Assembly (NCBI RefSeq): GCF_008119665.1
Contig: NZ_CP043046.1
Coordinates: 248,001-312,000 of the forward strand
From: Pigmentiphaga aceris
GTDB lineage: Bacteria > Pseudomonadota > Gammaproteobacteria > Burkholderiales > Burkholderiaceae_B
Length of the DNA: 64,000 nucleotides
Reading direction: 5' to 3'
The first letter of the stretch is position 1, and the number at the start of each line of letters is the position of its first letter. This document shows positions 26,884 to 36,625 of the stretch, in pieces. A model generated the notes under the pieces. The model had not been told where the DNA came from. It searched no databases and saw only the letters and a program-made list of their open reading frames with translations. The position numbers and the translations under genes were made by a program.

Positions 26884-28698
26884 GTGGATCGTCATGGTGA
26901 CCTGCCCGTGATCGTGCAGGCTCCGGCTGCTGCGCCGGTAGCCAGCGCGGTTGCGCGTGCGATCCTGGCGGGCTTCGATCGTCACTACGCGCTGTTCCGT
27001 TATTGCGCACAGCGCGCCAAGTCCTTGTTCGAATCGGGCGACTGGATTGGCATCCAGCGCCTGGCGCGCGAACGCATCGAATACTACGACGCACGGGTAC
27101 GCGAATGTGTGGCCAAGCTTCGCGCCGCCTACGGCGATGCCTTGTCGTCCGATGCGTTCTGGGCACCGTTGAAGCAGGAATTCGTACTGCTGCTGGCCGA
27201 CCACAGCCAGCCCGAATGTGCGGAGACCTTCTTCAATTCGGTCTGCAGCCAGGTGCTGCACCGAGATCACTTCAACAACGCCTTCCTGTTCGTGCGCCCC
27301 GCCGTGGCAACCGACCATCTGGATGCCGGCGTCCCGTCCTATCGCTGCTATTACCCCTTGCAGCAAGGCTGGCGCGCGAGCCTGACGCAGATGATGGCCG
27401 ACGTGGGCCTGGCATGTCCGTATGCCGATCTGCCTGCCGACATCGGCCGCGTCATGCGGGCGGGCGTCCGTTATCTGCGTGCGTTGCCGGGTGCGCCCTT
27501 GGCCGGTTTCGAGCTGGCCCTCGATTGCCAATTGCAGGTGCTGGGCACGCTGTTCTATCGCAACAAGGGTGCTTATCTGGTCGGACGGCTGGTCAATCAG
27601 CACACCATCTACCCGTTTGCGTTGCCCCTGCTGCGAGATCCGGGCGGCAGGCTGTATATCGACGCGCTGCTGTTCGACCGCGATGACCTGACCGCACTCT
27701 TCAGTTTCACGCGCGCGTACTTCCTGGTCGACATGGAAGTGCCCGCCGCCTACGTGCGTTTTCTGCGCACGCTGATCCCCAACAAGCCCGAAGCCGAGCT
27801 GTACACCACCATCGGTCTGCACAAGCAGGGCAAGACACTTTTCTACCGCGACTTCCTTCACCACCTGCGTCATTCGCATGACCGATTTGTGATTGCGCCA
27901 GGTATTCGCGGCATGGTCATGTTGGTCTTCACGCTGCCGTCATACCCATATGTGTTCAAGATCATTCGTGACCGCATTGCCAAAGACCGCATGGACCGCA
28001 CCACCGTGCTGGCCAAATACCAGCTGGTGAAGTTGCATGACCGGGTCGGCCGTCTGGCGGACACCTGGGAATACTCGCAAGTAGCCTTGCCGCGTGCGCG
28101 CGTCGCCCCCGCGCTGATCGAGGAATTGCAGCGTCTGGCACCCAGCGCGATCGAAGAAGTGGGTGACATGCTGGTGGTCAAGCACGTGTATATCGAGCGC
28201 CGCATGACGCCGCTCAACCTTTATCTGCAAGACGCCAATGATGTCCAGCTTGAACATGGGATACGCGAATATGGCAATGCCATTCGTGAGTTGGCCGCGG
28301 CCAATATCTTCCCTGGCGACATGCTTTTCAAAAATTTTGGCGTGACGAGACTCGGCCGTGTCGTGTTCTACGATTACGATGAAATCCAGTACATGACGGA
28401 GATGAATTTCCGTCGTATACCGGAGGCTCCCAACGAAGAAGCAGAGCTCGCCAGCGAGCCCTGGTATCCGGTGGGGGCCAATGACGTCTTTCCCGAGGAG
28501 TTCGAGCGTTTCCTGCTGGGTGATGCACGGGTTCGTCGCACGTTCATGAAAGAACATGCGGCGCTGCTCGATGCCGACTACTGGCAAGCGGCGCGCGCAC
28601 GCAATCGGCGTGGGCGTCTGGATGACATCTTCCCGTACGACACAACCCGGCAATTTGTCCGCACGACCCGTGACGCCGTTCGCGCGTCACGCAAGTGA
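26884..28698 (+). CDS. aceK: isocitrate dehydrogenase kinase/phosphatase
   Basis: A 604-residue bifunctional kinase/phosphatase that switches isocitrate dehydrogenase off and on and so sets flux between the TCA cycle and the glyoxylate shunt. Family-specific sequence is seen in SQVLHRDHFNNAFLFVRPA and in the nucleotide-binding region FVIAPGIRGMVMLVF followed by PYVFKIIRDRI. The Asp-rich catalytic part ends VVFYDYDEIQYMTE. Length is normal. The start is a GTG 7 nt after the liuA stop with no obvious ribosome-binding site, suggesting translational coupling. AceK usually sits in an aceBAK operon; here it is in the leucine operon instead. Confidence 0.96.
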   Translation: MDRHGDLPVIVQAPAAAPVASAVARAILAGFDRHYALFRYCAQRAKSLFESGDWIGIQRLARERIEYYDARVRECVAKLRAAYGDALSSDAFWAPLKQEFVLLLADHSQPECAETFFNSVCSQVLHRDHFNNAFLFVRPAVATDHLDAGVPSYRCYYPLQQGWRASLTQMMADVGLACPYADLPADIGRVMRAGVRYLRALPGAPLAGFELALDCQLQVLGTLFYRNKGAYLVGRLVNQHTIYPFALPLLRDPGGRLYIDALLFDRDDLTALFSFTRAYFLVDMEVPAAYVRFLRTLIPNKPEAELYTTIGLHKQGKTLFYRDFLHHLRHSHDRFVIAPGIRGMVMLVFTLPSYPYVFKIIRDRIAKDRMDRTTVLAKYQLVKLHDRVGRLADTWEYSQVALPRARVAPALIEELQRLAPSAIEEVGDMLVVKHVYIERRMTPLNLYLQDANDVQLEHGIREYGNAIRELAAANIFPGDMLFKNFGVTRLGRVVFYDYDEIQYMTEMNFRRIPEAPNEEAELASEPWYPVGANDVFPEEFERFLLGDARVRRTFMKEHAALLDADYWQAARARNRRGRLDDIFPYDTTRQFVRTTRDAVRASRK

Positions 28699-28735
28699 GC
28701 TCAAACTTCGTGGCACTCTTATCCTGGAGCTTTGC

Positions 28736-29917
28736 ATGTCCGATTCCATCGTTATCGTTTCCGCCGCTCGCACGCCCGTAGGCAGCATGCTGGGCGAGTT
28801 GTCTTCCTTCACTGCGCCGCAGTTGGGCAGCATCGCCATCAAGGCCGCGGTTGAGCGCGCCGGGTTGAAGCCGGAAGACGTGCAGGAACTGATCTTTGGC
28901 AACGTATTGCCTGCGGGCATTGGTCAGGCACCTGCACGTCAGGCCGTGATCGGCGCGGGCCTGCCGCTGTCGACCGGTGCCACCACCATCAACAAGGTCT
29001 GCGGCTCGGGCATGAAGGCCACGATGCTGGCCCATGACCTGATCCTGGCCGGTACCGCCGACGTCATGGTGGCGGGTGGCATGGAAAGCATGAGCAATGC
29101 CCCCTACCTGATCCCCAAGGGTCGCCAGGGTTACCGCTTCGGCCACGCCACCATGTATGACCACATGGCCCTGGATGGTCTGGAAGATGCCTACGAGCGC
29201 GGCACCGCCATGGGCGTCTACGCCGAAGCATGCGTGTCCAAGTACAGCTTCACCCGCGAAGACCAGGACGCCTTTGCACTCGAATCGCTGCGCCGCGCAC
29301 GCCAGGCGACGGAAGACGGTGGCTTCAAGTGGGAAATCGCCCCGATCACGATCAAGGGCAAGAAGGGTGACCAGGTCATCGACCGTGACGAAGGTCCGGT
29401 GCGCGCCATGCCGGAAAAGATCCCCGGTCTGAAGCCCGCCTTCAAGAAAGACGGTTCGGTTACCGCCGCCAATTCCTCGTCGATCTCCGATGGCGCAGCT
29501 GCGCTGGTGGTGGCACGCGAATCGAAGGCGCAAGCACTGGGCTTGACGCCGATTGCTCGCATCGTTGCGCACACCACGCACTCGCAGGAACCGGAATGGT
29601 TCACCACTGCCCCGGTCGGCGCGATCAGCAAGCTGCTGGACAAGACCGGCTGGAAGGTCGAGGACGTGGATCTGTTCGAGATCAACGAAGCCTTCGCGGT
29701 CGTGGCGATGGCAGCGATGAAAGAACTGAACCTGCCGCATGAGAAGGTCAATGTGCACGGTGGTGCCACCGCACTGGGTCACCCGATCGGTGCCAGCGGT
29801 GCCCGCATTCTGGTGACGCTGATCGGCGCGCTGAAGCAAAGCGGCGGCAAGCGCGGCATTGCCAGCCTGTGCATTGGTGGCGGTGAGGCTACGGCCATGG
29901 CGATCGAGCTGATCTGA
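28736..29917 (+). CDS. acetyl-CoA C-acetyltransferase (thiolase)
   Basis: A 393-residue thiolase II-type enzyme. The acylated Cys lies in INKVCGSGMKA (about residue 88), the His in GATALGHPIGASGARI (about 350), and the second Cys in SLCIGGGEATAM (about 380). ATG at 28736 with TGGAG 6 nt upstream is the natural start. It can interconvert acetoacetyl-CoA and two acetyl-CoA, the last step after the HMG-CoA lyase product acetoacetate is activated. It is probably the last gene of the liuA-aceK-thiolase unit, ended by a strong hairpin. Confidence 0.95.
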   Translation: MSDSIVIVSAARTPVGSMLGELSSFTAPQLGSIAIKAAVERAGLKPEDVQELIFGNVLPAGIGQAPARQAVIGAGLPLSTGATTINKVCGSGMKATMLAHDLILAGTADVMVAGGMESMSNAPYLIPKGRQGYRFGHATMYDHMALDGLEDAYERGTAMGVYAEACVSKYSFTREDQDAFALESLRRARQATEDGGFKWEIAPITIKGKKGDQVIDRDEGPVRAMPEKIPGLKPAFKKDGSVTAANSSSISDGAAALVVARESKAQALGLTPIARIVAHTTHSQEPEWFTTAPVGAISKLLDKTGWKVEDVDLFEINEAFAVVAMAAMKELNLPHEKVNVHGGATALGHPIGASGARILVTLIGALKQSGGKRGIASLCIGGGEATAMAIELI

Positions 29918-29950
29918 ACTGAGTTCAACTCGTAGGTAGTGCCCTGAGCG

Positions 29951-29991
29951 GGCGGCAGGTGTGCATGCACATCTGCCGCCTGTTTTCATTT
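29951..29991 (+). terminator. Rho-independent terminator after the thiolase gene
   Basis: A near-perfect 15-bp inverted repeat (29951-29965 against 29966-29980, one G-T wobble) is followed by TGTTTTCATTT. Confidence 0.85.
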
Positions 29992-30554
29992 GGTCCTGAA
30001 CGTTGACGCGGTGCAGTCGGGTGTACTGACGACTACACCATCACGTGCGAAGGCGGCGCGATGATTGCCTTGGTCAACGGCAACAATTTCATGAACAGTC
30101 ATGCTTGTGTCGCGAATATGTAATGACCGGGTAAAAGACCGACAACATAGCTGATGGCTCGGTGTGACTGAGGTCACAGGCTCTGGGGATTTAACCGTCA
30201 GGCAAAACTTTTCCGACAAAAATCAATACTTTTACCCTGACGATTCTCTTACAAATACTTGCACGCGGGGCGAGATTTGAGAGAACCGGATGACAGTAGT
30301 GACGCAGATCGCCGCGGGTGGCACAGCCCGCCGGAATACACCACCGAGGGCTCGCTCGAGTCGTCTCGCGGTTGCGCCATGAGGGCTTGCCGTTTTCCCG
30401 TTGACCATCTTGCCGCCCTGCTACCTCACCTTGCGACGCCCCTGGCCGGAGAACCGCCGGACGCGTATGGCGAAGGCAATCCTGCCTCCCTTCATCGCCG
30501 CACCAACGTTCGTCGGTGTGTATCCCGACTGCACGATTTCCTGACTGGACCCAC
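29992..30554 (+). other. Long regulatory leader region before the adhesin gene
   Basis: No credible gene is seen in these 563 nt, which are locally AT-rich around 30100-30265. They hold a CRP-type box (listed separately). A possible promoter is TTTACC (30231-30236) followed after 17 nt by AATACT (30254-30259). A 7-bp inverted repeat CGTCAGG/CCTGACG (30196-30202 and 30236-30242) overlaps the -35 region. A short open frame at 30259-30558 lacks coding character. Confidence 0.5.
30163..30178. promoter_or_regulatory. CRP/Vfr-type binding site
   Basis: TGTGACTGAGGTCACA matches the classical TGTGA-N6-TCACA consensus perfectly. It lies 53 nt upstream of the proposed -35 box of the adhesin gene, consistent with cAMP-receptor-protein control. 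Confidence 0.6.
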
Positions 30555-33500
30555 ATGAGCTACAGCACCCAAACCGGCACGATCAATATCGAGTCGCCCG
30601 TCGACAGCATCTCCAGCTACGAAGCCACGGGTTTGGCCGGTGGCGGCATCGCGAGCCTGTATACGCGGTCGTCGTCCGGGAATCCAGCGCAGTATTTCCT
30701 GGAAATGTTCGATGCCAGTGGCACCCAGATTGGTCAACTGATCAGCTTGCGCGGCTTCGTTAGCACCACAATGGAGAATTACACGTTCCGGGTTCTGGGG
30801 CTCTCCGATGGAAAGGTGGCCGTTGCCTATTACAAACCCAGTACCACTGGGGTAGGTCCCGGCAACGCATATTTTTTCGTCGTCGATCAAAGCGGCAACA
30901 AGGTCGTGGCCGACACGCAGATCAATACCTTCACCGGGAGTTCGCTTACCCGGGCGCTTGACTTGGTCGAACTGGAAAACGGCAACATCGCCTTTTCGTA
31001 TCAGCGCGCCGACAATGCCAGCCACGCCACGCGGGTCTTCACGCCCACGGGAACAGCTGTCAGCGCCGAAACGCTTGCATCCAATTCGATCTCGTCGCTC
31101 AGTGCTATCGCTGCGAATAAGAACGGCGGCTATATCGTCACCTATGGGAACAACGGCGCGCTCGATTTCAAGATCTACTCTGCCGATGGCGTACAGCAGT
31201 CGGCCGGCACCGCCTATACCCCGTCCGGTACCACTTCCATCCTGTGGGAGGTCACCGGGCTGGAGACCGGAAATTACTTGCTCACCTACATTCCCGGATC
31301 GACCACCACGCTGACGTCGTCCGGCGTCCTGGTGACTGGTGGCGGCCAGGTGTCGTCGATCGGGACCATCCAGGGCGGTGGTGGTGCCGGGCGCGTGGTG
31401 TCGGTCGTGAATTCTGACGGCACGTCGGGGTTCGTGACAATGAACACGCCCACCGCGAACAGGGATCAGGCCACGCTGTACTACTACTCCAATGACGGCG
31501 TGCTGCAAGGGTCGACCCCGAATGCCGCGTCGGCCGTCAACAACGGGGTGGTACCGGGCTTCCAGCTCTATGCCGGTCATGCTCAAGGCTCGACGCTTCT
31601 CATCCGCGAAGCTCCAACCGCTAGCGCTGCAAATGGCACGACCCTGAAAGCCGTGTTGTTCGACCAGGCTGCCACCCCCGTCGTCTCGCTGTCGACCAAC
31701 ACCGCGTCGATCAATGAAGCTGCAGGCATTGCCACCATCACGGCAACGATCAGCAGCGTGGCCGCCACCGACACCATCGTCACGCTGAAGCTGGAAGGCA
31801 CGGCCACGGGCGGTGGTGTGGACTACAGCGCGGCCGCGCCCACCATCACCATCCAGGCCGGTCAGTTGACCGGCACGACCACGCTGACTGCGGTCCAGGA
31901 CACCCTGGATGAGAACGACGAAACCATCGTGGTCGGCATCCAGTCGGTCAGCGGGGGCGGCAATGCGCGGGCGGGCACGGGCCAGGTCACGGTGACCATC
32001 ATCGACGACGATCTGCCCCCTGCCTTGTCGATTGCGGACAGCAGCGTGCAGGAAGGGAATACCGGCACCACGGCCATGGTCTTCACGGTGAGCCTGGGTG
32101 CTGCGTCAGGCAAGGCCGTGACGGTCAACTACGCCACTGCCGATGGCACCGCCACCGCCGGCAGCGACTACACGGCCGCCAGTGGCACGCTGACCTTCGC
32201 CGCGGGCGAAACCAGCAAACAGATCACGGTGCTGGTGATCGGTGACACGATCACGGAGGCCAACAAGACCTTCACCGTCAATCTCTCCGCACCCACCAAT
32301 GCGTCGGTCGGTACCGCCAGCGCGACCGGCACGATCATCGACGACGAGAACCCTGCGCCCACGCTGGCTACGCCCTCGCCGATCACCCTGGTCGACACCG
32401 CCGCCGCCGACACCTTCACGAACGTCACCGGCAGCCTGAGCGCAAGCGATGCCGACGGCATTGCAGGCTATGGCATCACGGGAAGCAGCGCCGTCAACGT
32501 GTCGATCGATGGCGCGACCTACAACCTCAGCCGCACGGGTAGCTACGGCACGCTCTACCTCGCCAGCAGCACGGGCAACTACGTGTATGTGCCCAATGCC
32601 ACTGCCATCGATGCGCTGGGTGCCGGGCCGCAGTCGGAAACCTTCACCGTATCTGCCACGGACAGCCATGCGTCGCCGGCCACCGCCACGGCATCCCTGG
32701 TCGTCAACGTGACCGGTGCCAACGATGCACCGACGGCGCTGGCGCTGAGCCGGGCCAGCGTCAACCAGAGTGCGGGCGTGAACGCCCTTGTGGGTAGTCT
32801 CACGACGACCGACGCGGAAAGCGGCCAGACCCACACCTACAGCCTGATTGCGGGCAACGGCACCAACGATCAGCACAATGCCAGCTTTGACGTCGTGGGT
32901 GCCGCTCTGCAGGCGAAGAATGCGGGTGCGCTGGCAGCCGGTACCTACAACGTCTTTGTCCGTACCGACGACGGCCAAGGCGGCCACTTCGACCGCGCCT
33001 TCACGATCACCGTGGTCGACGACGTCCCACCCACCACCACGCTCGCAGGCATCGGCTTCAACGACACCGGCGAGAACACCACCGACTTCATCACCAACTT
33101 GGCCGCGCAGACGGTAACCGCCACGCTCAGCCAGGGCCTGGCGGTTGGCGAGCGCGTGCTGGCATCGGTGAATGGCGGCACGGACTGGGCCGATGTGACC
33201 GGCAGCGTGCTCGGCACCAGCCTGACCTGGACGGCAGCAACGTTCCTGCCGGGCATCCAGGAGCTCCAGCTGAAGGTGGTCGATGCCGCCAACAATTCGG
33301 GAACGGTCGGCAGGCAGGCATATGAACTCGATGTCACGGTGCCTGCCAATCCGGTGATCACCTCGGCGGCGCAGACCAGAAATGCCGCGCCCGTGATTTC
33401 CGGCACAGCCGAAGCCGGTACCCGCGTCACGCTGACGGTGGGCGGGGCAACCTACACCACCACGGCCACAGGCGGTAACTGGTCCGTCGACCTGGCCACG

Positions 33501-36488
33501 GCGCAGCCGAACGATGGGTCGCTGACGCTGAATGACAATGGCAACAACGCGGTATCGGTGACGTCCAAGGACGTCGCCGGCAACGAGTCGCCGCAAACCA
33601 CCCAGACCCTGGTCATCGACAGCATTGCGCCTCTGGCACCAGTCATCAGCTCTCCAGCGCTGACCAAGCAGGCCGCACCCGTCATCAGCGGCACGGCCGA
33701 GGTGGGGGCAAGCGTCACGGTGACGATCGGCACGGCGACCTACACCACCACCGCGACGGCGGGCGCCTGGTCGGTCGACCTTGGCACTGCCCCGACGCAG
33801 GGATCTTTGTCGCTGAACACGAATGGCAGCAACGCCGTGTCGGTGACGGCGACCGACCCTGCCGGCAACGACTCGCCCCCGGCGACGCAGGCGCTGGTCA
33901 TCGACACCACCCCGCCAGCGACGGTCTTCAGCGCGGTGACCTTCAGCGACGACGTGGGCACCGACACAACCGACCTCATCACGAATGTCACCGTCCAGAC
34001 CATCAGGGCGACCTTGAGCATCGCCCCGATCGTTGGCGACAAGGTTTTCGGCTCAGTGGACGGTTTGACCTGGGTCGACATCACGGCCAGCGTGGTCAAC
34101 ACAGCGCTGACCTGGGAGAACGTTTCCTTGCCGGCAGGCACGGGCACGCTGCGCTTGAAGGTGACGGACGCGGCCGGTAACGACAGCGTCGTTCAAGACA
34201 AAACCTACGTTCTGGACCTCGTGGTGCCGACCACGCAGGCCACGGCAGCTTCGTTCTCGCTGCTGGCGGACACGGGTGCCCAGTCCAATGACTTGATCAC
34301 CAGGACGGCGCAGCAGGACCTGAGCGGTCAATTGAATGCCGCGCTGCAGAGCGGCGAATTCGTTGAAGTGTCCGTCAACGGCGGCACGACCTGGGTCCGC
34401 GCACAGGCCAATGTCGGCGACTCCACCTGGACGGCAGGCAACCTGACCCTGCTGCCGGGTGCCCAGTCCTTCGCGGTACGGGTGTCCGACATCGCCGGCA
34501 ATCACGGTGAAGCCATCAGCCGGGCCTACGTGCTGGATACGGGTGCCCCGCAGTTCAGTGAGGCGCGTGTCAATGGCACGAGCCTGGTGCTGAGCTACAC
34601 CGACACGAGTTTGCTCGATGCGGTGAACTTGCCCGCCAACAGCGCGTTCACCGTGACGGTGGCGGGCGACGTGATCGCAGTGGAGTCCGTGACGATCGAC
34701 GCAACGGCCGGCACGGTGACGCTCACCCTGGCAAGCGCGGTCACTGCGGGTCAGGCGGTTACGGTCGCCTACACGGACCAGGTCGGAGACGATGCCAACG
34801 CCATCCAGGACTTGGCCGGTAACGATGCCGCGACATTTGCGGCTGTGTCGGTGAGCAACGTCACGCCAGTTCCGCCGGTGACGCCGCCCGTCACGCCGCC
34901 GGCCGGCACGATGGTGGACGGCGTGCCGGTGCAGGTCGGCACCGGGTCGGACGGCCAGCAGCAGATCACCGTTCCGGTGGTCACCCCCACCCGCAGCGAA
35001 GACAACAGCACGCCCAACAGCACGCTTGCGGATATCGCGGTGGTGAGGAATGCCAGCGGTGACGCATTGCTCAACCTGGGTCTGCCAGTTGGTACGGGCC
35101 TGACGACCAACGGTCCCGCCACCACGGTGTCGGTCACCAACGCCCATGCGGTGCTCGATGGCCGCATCGCCTCGGTCAGCGGCACGGCGGCGCAATCCGC
35201 TGCGGCACAGGCCTTCCTGGATTCATTGCCGGCAGGTAACCAGGTGGTGGTGCAGACGGTGACAATCACCGCGCAAGCTGCCGGAGGCGGTCCGCTGGTC
35301 ATCAGCGCGGCCAACCTGCAGAACGGTCAAAATACGGCGGTGGTGATCGATACGCGGGCGCTGCCGGCCGGCACGCTGCTGAGCCTGAACAACATCGACT
35401 TCGCGATCATCGTGGGCAACGCCCGGGTCACTGGCGGCGCAGGTGCCAACATTGCCTACGGCGATGACGATAACCAGTTCATCCTGCTTGGCGAAGGCGA
35501 CGACATCCTGCACGGTGCGGGGGGCAACGACACGGTCGGTTCGCTGCGCGGCAACGACCAGACCTTCGGCGATGGCGGCGACGACATCGTCTACGGCGGC
35601 ACCGGCAACGACACGCTGCACGGTGGCAGCGGCAACGACCGCATGAATGGCGGTTTCGGATTCGACACCGCCGTGCAGTCGGGCGTGCTGAGCGACTACA
35701 CCTATGCACTGGACGGCCACACCGTCGTGCTGACGCACAAGGTAAGCGGTGAGATCGACCGTTTCCTCGATGTCGAGAACATTGTTTTCGACAGCGGTCG
35801 TTCGATCATCGTCGCGCACGAGGCCGGCGACGTGGCCACCTTGACCGCGCGGGTCGCCGATGCGGAGCTCATCGCCTTGAACGCGAACCGAGCAGTCAGC
35901 GGTACCGCGGGCAACGACGAGGTCACACCCACGCTGGGCATGGCGCTGAACATAAATCTGGGTGACGGCATCGACATCGTCCGCCTGGGCGGGGGCCGCA
36001 CCGACGTGCACATCGACGTCGAAGCAGGTGAACGTGCGGAACTGACCCGGTTGGAAGACGGTGCGATGCTGGCGTTCAACAAGGTGGAAATGCTTGCCTT
36101 CGCCAACGGCAATGTGACCGTGCTCGCGCATAACCACGCTGAGGCCGTGATCGGTCGCAGCTACGAGCTGCTGCTTGGCCGCAATGTCGACACCGGGGGT
36201 TATGGGTTCTGGATCACGGGCATCCGTACCGGGGTCGGCCTGCACGACACCTTGAACCGCATGATGCAATCGCCGGAGTTCACCGGCGGTACACTGTCCA
36301 ACGCCGACTTCATCGAGTCGCTGTACACGACGGGGTTGAACCGGGCGTCGGACGCCAGCGGCAAGGCGTTCTGGGTCGGGGCGCTGGAAAATGGCGTCAG
36401 CCGCGCGCAGGTGTTGGACGGTTTTGCCTCCACGACCGAGGCCGTCGCCACCATCGGCAGCACCATCGATGTAACCGTCGTGTCGTAA
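30555..36488 (+). CDS. Giant secreted adhesin: Calx-beta, Ig-like, SwmB-like, RTX and DUF4214 domains
   Basis: A 1977-residue Thr/Ser/Gly/Asp-rich, Cys-poor protein without a Sec signal, typical of type I secretion substrates. In order: an N-terminal repetitive beta region (1 to about 370); two Calx-beta domains (about 373-485 and 490-600, each ending IIDD); a VCBS/cadherin-like region (about 600-820); several bacterial Ig-like repeats with VISGTAE...VTLTVG and AGNESP/AGNDSP motifs (about 820-1330); a SwmB-like domain (about 1330-1435); a Pro-rich hinge; a short block of RTX nonapeptides (GEGDDILHG, GGTGNDTLHG, GGSGNDRMNG; about 1645-1700); and a C-terminal DUF4214 domain (about 1858-1975). 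RTX repeats bind calcium and fold outside the cell. No type I exporter is encoded in the window. It splits the liu gene cluster and has its own regulatory leader. ATG 30555 is preferred to 30516. Confidence 0.88.
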   Translation: MSYSTQTGTINIESPVDSISSYEATGLAGGGIASLYTRSSSGNPAQYFLEMFDASGTQIGQLISLRGFVSTTMENYTFRVLGLSDGKVAVAYYKPSTTGVGPGNAYFFVVDQSGNKVVADTQINTFTGSSLTRALDLVELENGNIAFSYQRADNASHATRVFTPTGTAVSAETLASNSISSLSAIAANKNGGYIVTYGNNGALDFKIYSADGVQQSAGTAYTPSGTTSILWEVTGLETGNYLLTYIPGSTTTLTSSGVLVTGGGQVSSIGTIQGGGGAGRVVSVVNSDGTSGFVTMNTPTANRDQATLYYYSNDGVLQGSTPNAASAVNNGVVPGFQLYAGHAQGSTLLIREAPTASAANGTTLKAVLFDQAATPVVSLSTNTASINEAAGIATITATISSVAATDTIVTLKLEGTATGGGVDYSAAAPTITIQAGQLTGTTTLTAVQDTLDENDETIVVGIQSVSGGGNARAGTGQVTVTIIDDDLPPALSIADSSVQEGNTGTTAMVFTVSLGAASGKAVTVNYATADGTATAGSDYTAASGTLTFAAGETSKQITVLVIGDTITEANKTFTVNLSAPTNASVGTASATGTIIDDENPAPTLATPSPITLVDTAAADTFTNVTGSLSASDADGIAGYGITGSSAVNVSIDGATYNLSRTGSYGTLYLASSTGNYVYVPNATAIDALGAGPQSETFTVSATDSHASPATATASLVVNVTGANDAPTALALSRASVNQSAGVNALVGSLTTTDAESGQTHTYSLIAGNGTNDQHNASFDVVGAALQAKNAGALAAGTYNVFVRTDDGQGGHFDRAFTITVVDDVPPTTTLAGIGFNDTGENTTDFITNLAAQTVTATLSQGLAVGERVLASVNGGTDWADVTGSVLGTSLTWTAATFLPGIQELQLKVVDAANNSGTVGRQAYELDVTVPANPVITSAAQTRNAAPVISGTAEAGTRVTLTVGGATYTTTATGGNWSVDLATAQPNDGSLTLNDNGNNAVSVTSKDVAGNESPQTTQTLVIDSIAPLAPVISSPALTKQAAPVISGTAEVGASVTVTIGTATYTTTATAGAWSVDLGTAPTQGSLSLNTNGSNAVSVTATDPAGNDSPPATQALVIDTTPPATVFSAVTFSDDVGTDTTDLITNVTVQTIRATLSIAPIVGDKVFGSVDGLTWVDITASVVNTALTWENVSLPAGTGTLRLKVTDAAGNDSVVQDKTYVLDLVVPTTQATAASFSLLADTGAQSNDLITRTAQQDLSGQLNAALQSGEFVEVSVNGGTTWVRAQANVGDSTWTAGNLTLLPGAQSFAVRVSDIAGNHGEAISRAYVLDTGAPQFSEARVNGTSLVLSYTDTSLLDAVNLPANSAFTVTVAGDVIAVESVTIDATAGTVTLTLASAVTAGQAVTVAYTDQVGDDANAIQDLAGNDAATFAAVSVSNVTPVPPVTPPVTPPAGTMVDGVPVQVGTGSDGQQQITVPVVTPTRSEDNSTPNSTLADIAVVRNASGDALLNLGLPVGTGLTTNGPATTVSVTNAHAVLDGRIASVSGTAAQSAAAQAFLDSLPAGNQVVVQTVTITAQAAGGGPLVISAANLQNGQNTAVVIDTRALPAGTLLSLNNIDFAIIVGNARVTGGAGANIAYGDDDNQFILLGEGDDILHGAGGNDTVGSLRGNDQTFGDGGDDIVYGGTGNDTLHGGSGNDRMNGGFGFDTAVQSGVLSDYTYALDGHTVVLTHKVSGEIDRFLDVENIVFDSGRSIIVAHEAGDVATLTARVADAELIALNANRAVSGTAGNDEVTPTLGMALNINLGDGIDIVRLGGGRTDVHIDVEAGERAELTRLEDGAMLAFNKVEMLAFANGNVTVLAHNHAEAVIGRSYELLLGRNVDTGGYGFWITGIRTGVGLHDTLNRMMQSPEFTGGTLSNADFIESLYTTGLNRASDASGKAFWVGALENGVSRAQVLDGFASTTEAVATIGSTIDVTVVS

Positions 36489-36625
36489 TCGGATCAGCAT
36501 CGCCGGTCCTGGAACAGGGGTTGGCGATGCCGTGGCATGCGGATTCATCATGGCGCGCCGGGTTCATGTTGCGGCGCACTGCGGGTTTAGCCTGCCTTGA
36601 ATCGTGGGCCCAGGTGCGCATAAAT

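Noticed and set aside
28544..29989. 481-codon open frame on the minus strand
   Set aside because: Opposite the thiolase; no motifs, and it would run through the intrinsic terminator.
30259..30558. 99-codon plus-strand open frame before the adhesin
   Set aside because: No ribosome-binding site or coding character, and it overlaps the adhesin start; treated as leader.
32106..33596. 496-codon Arg/Gly-rich open frame on the minus strand
   Set aside because: Opposite the adhesin repeats; low stop frequency is explained by the biased repeat composition.
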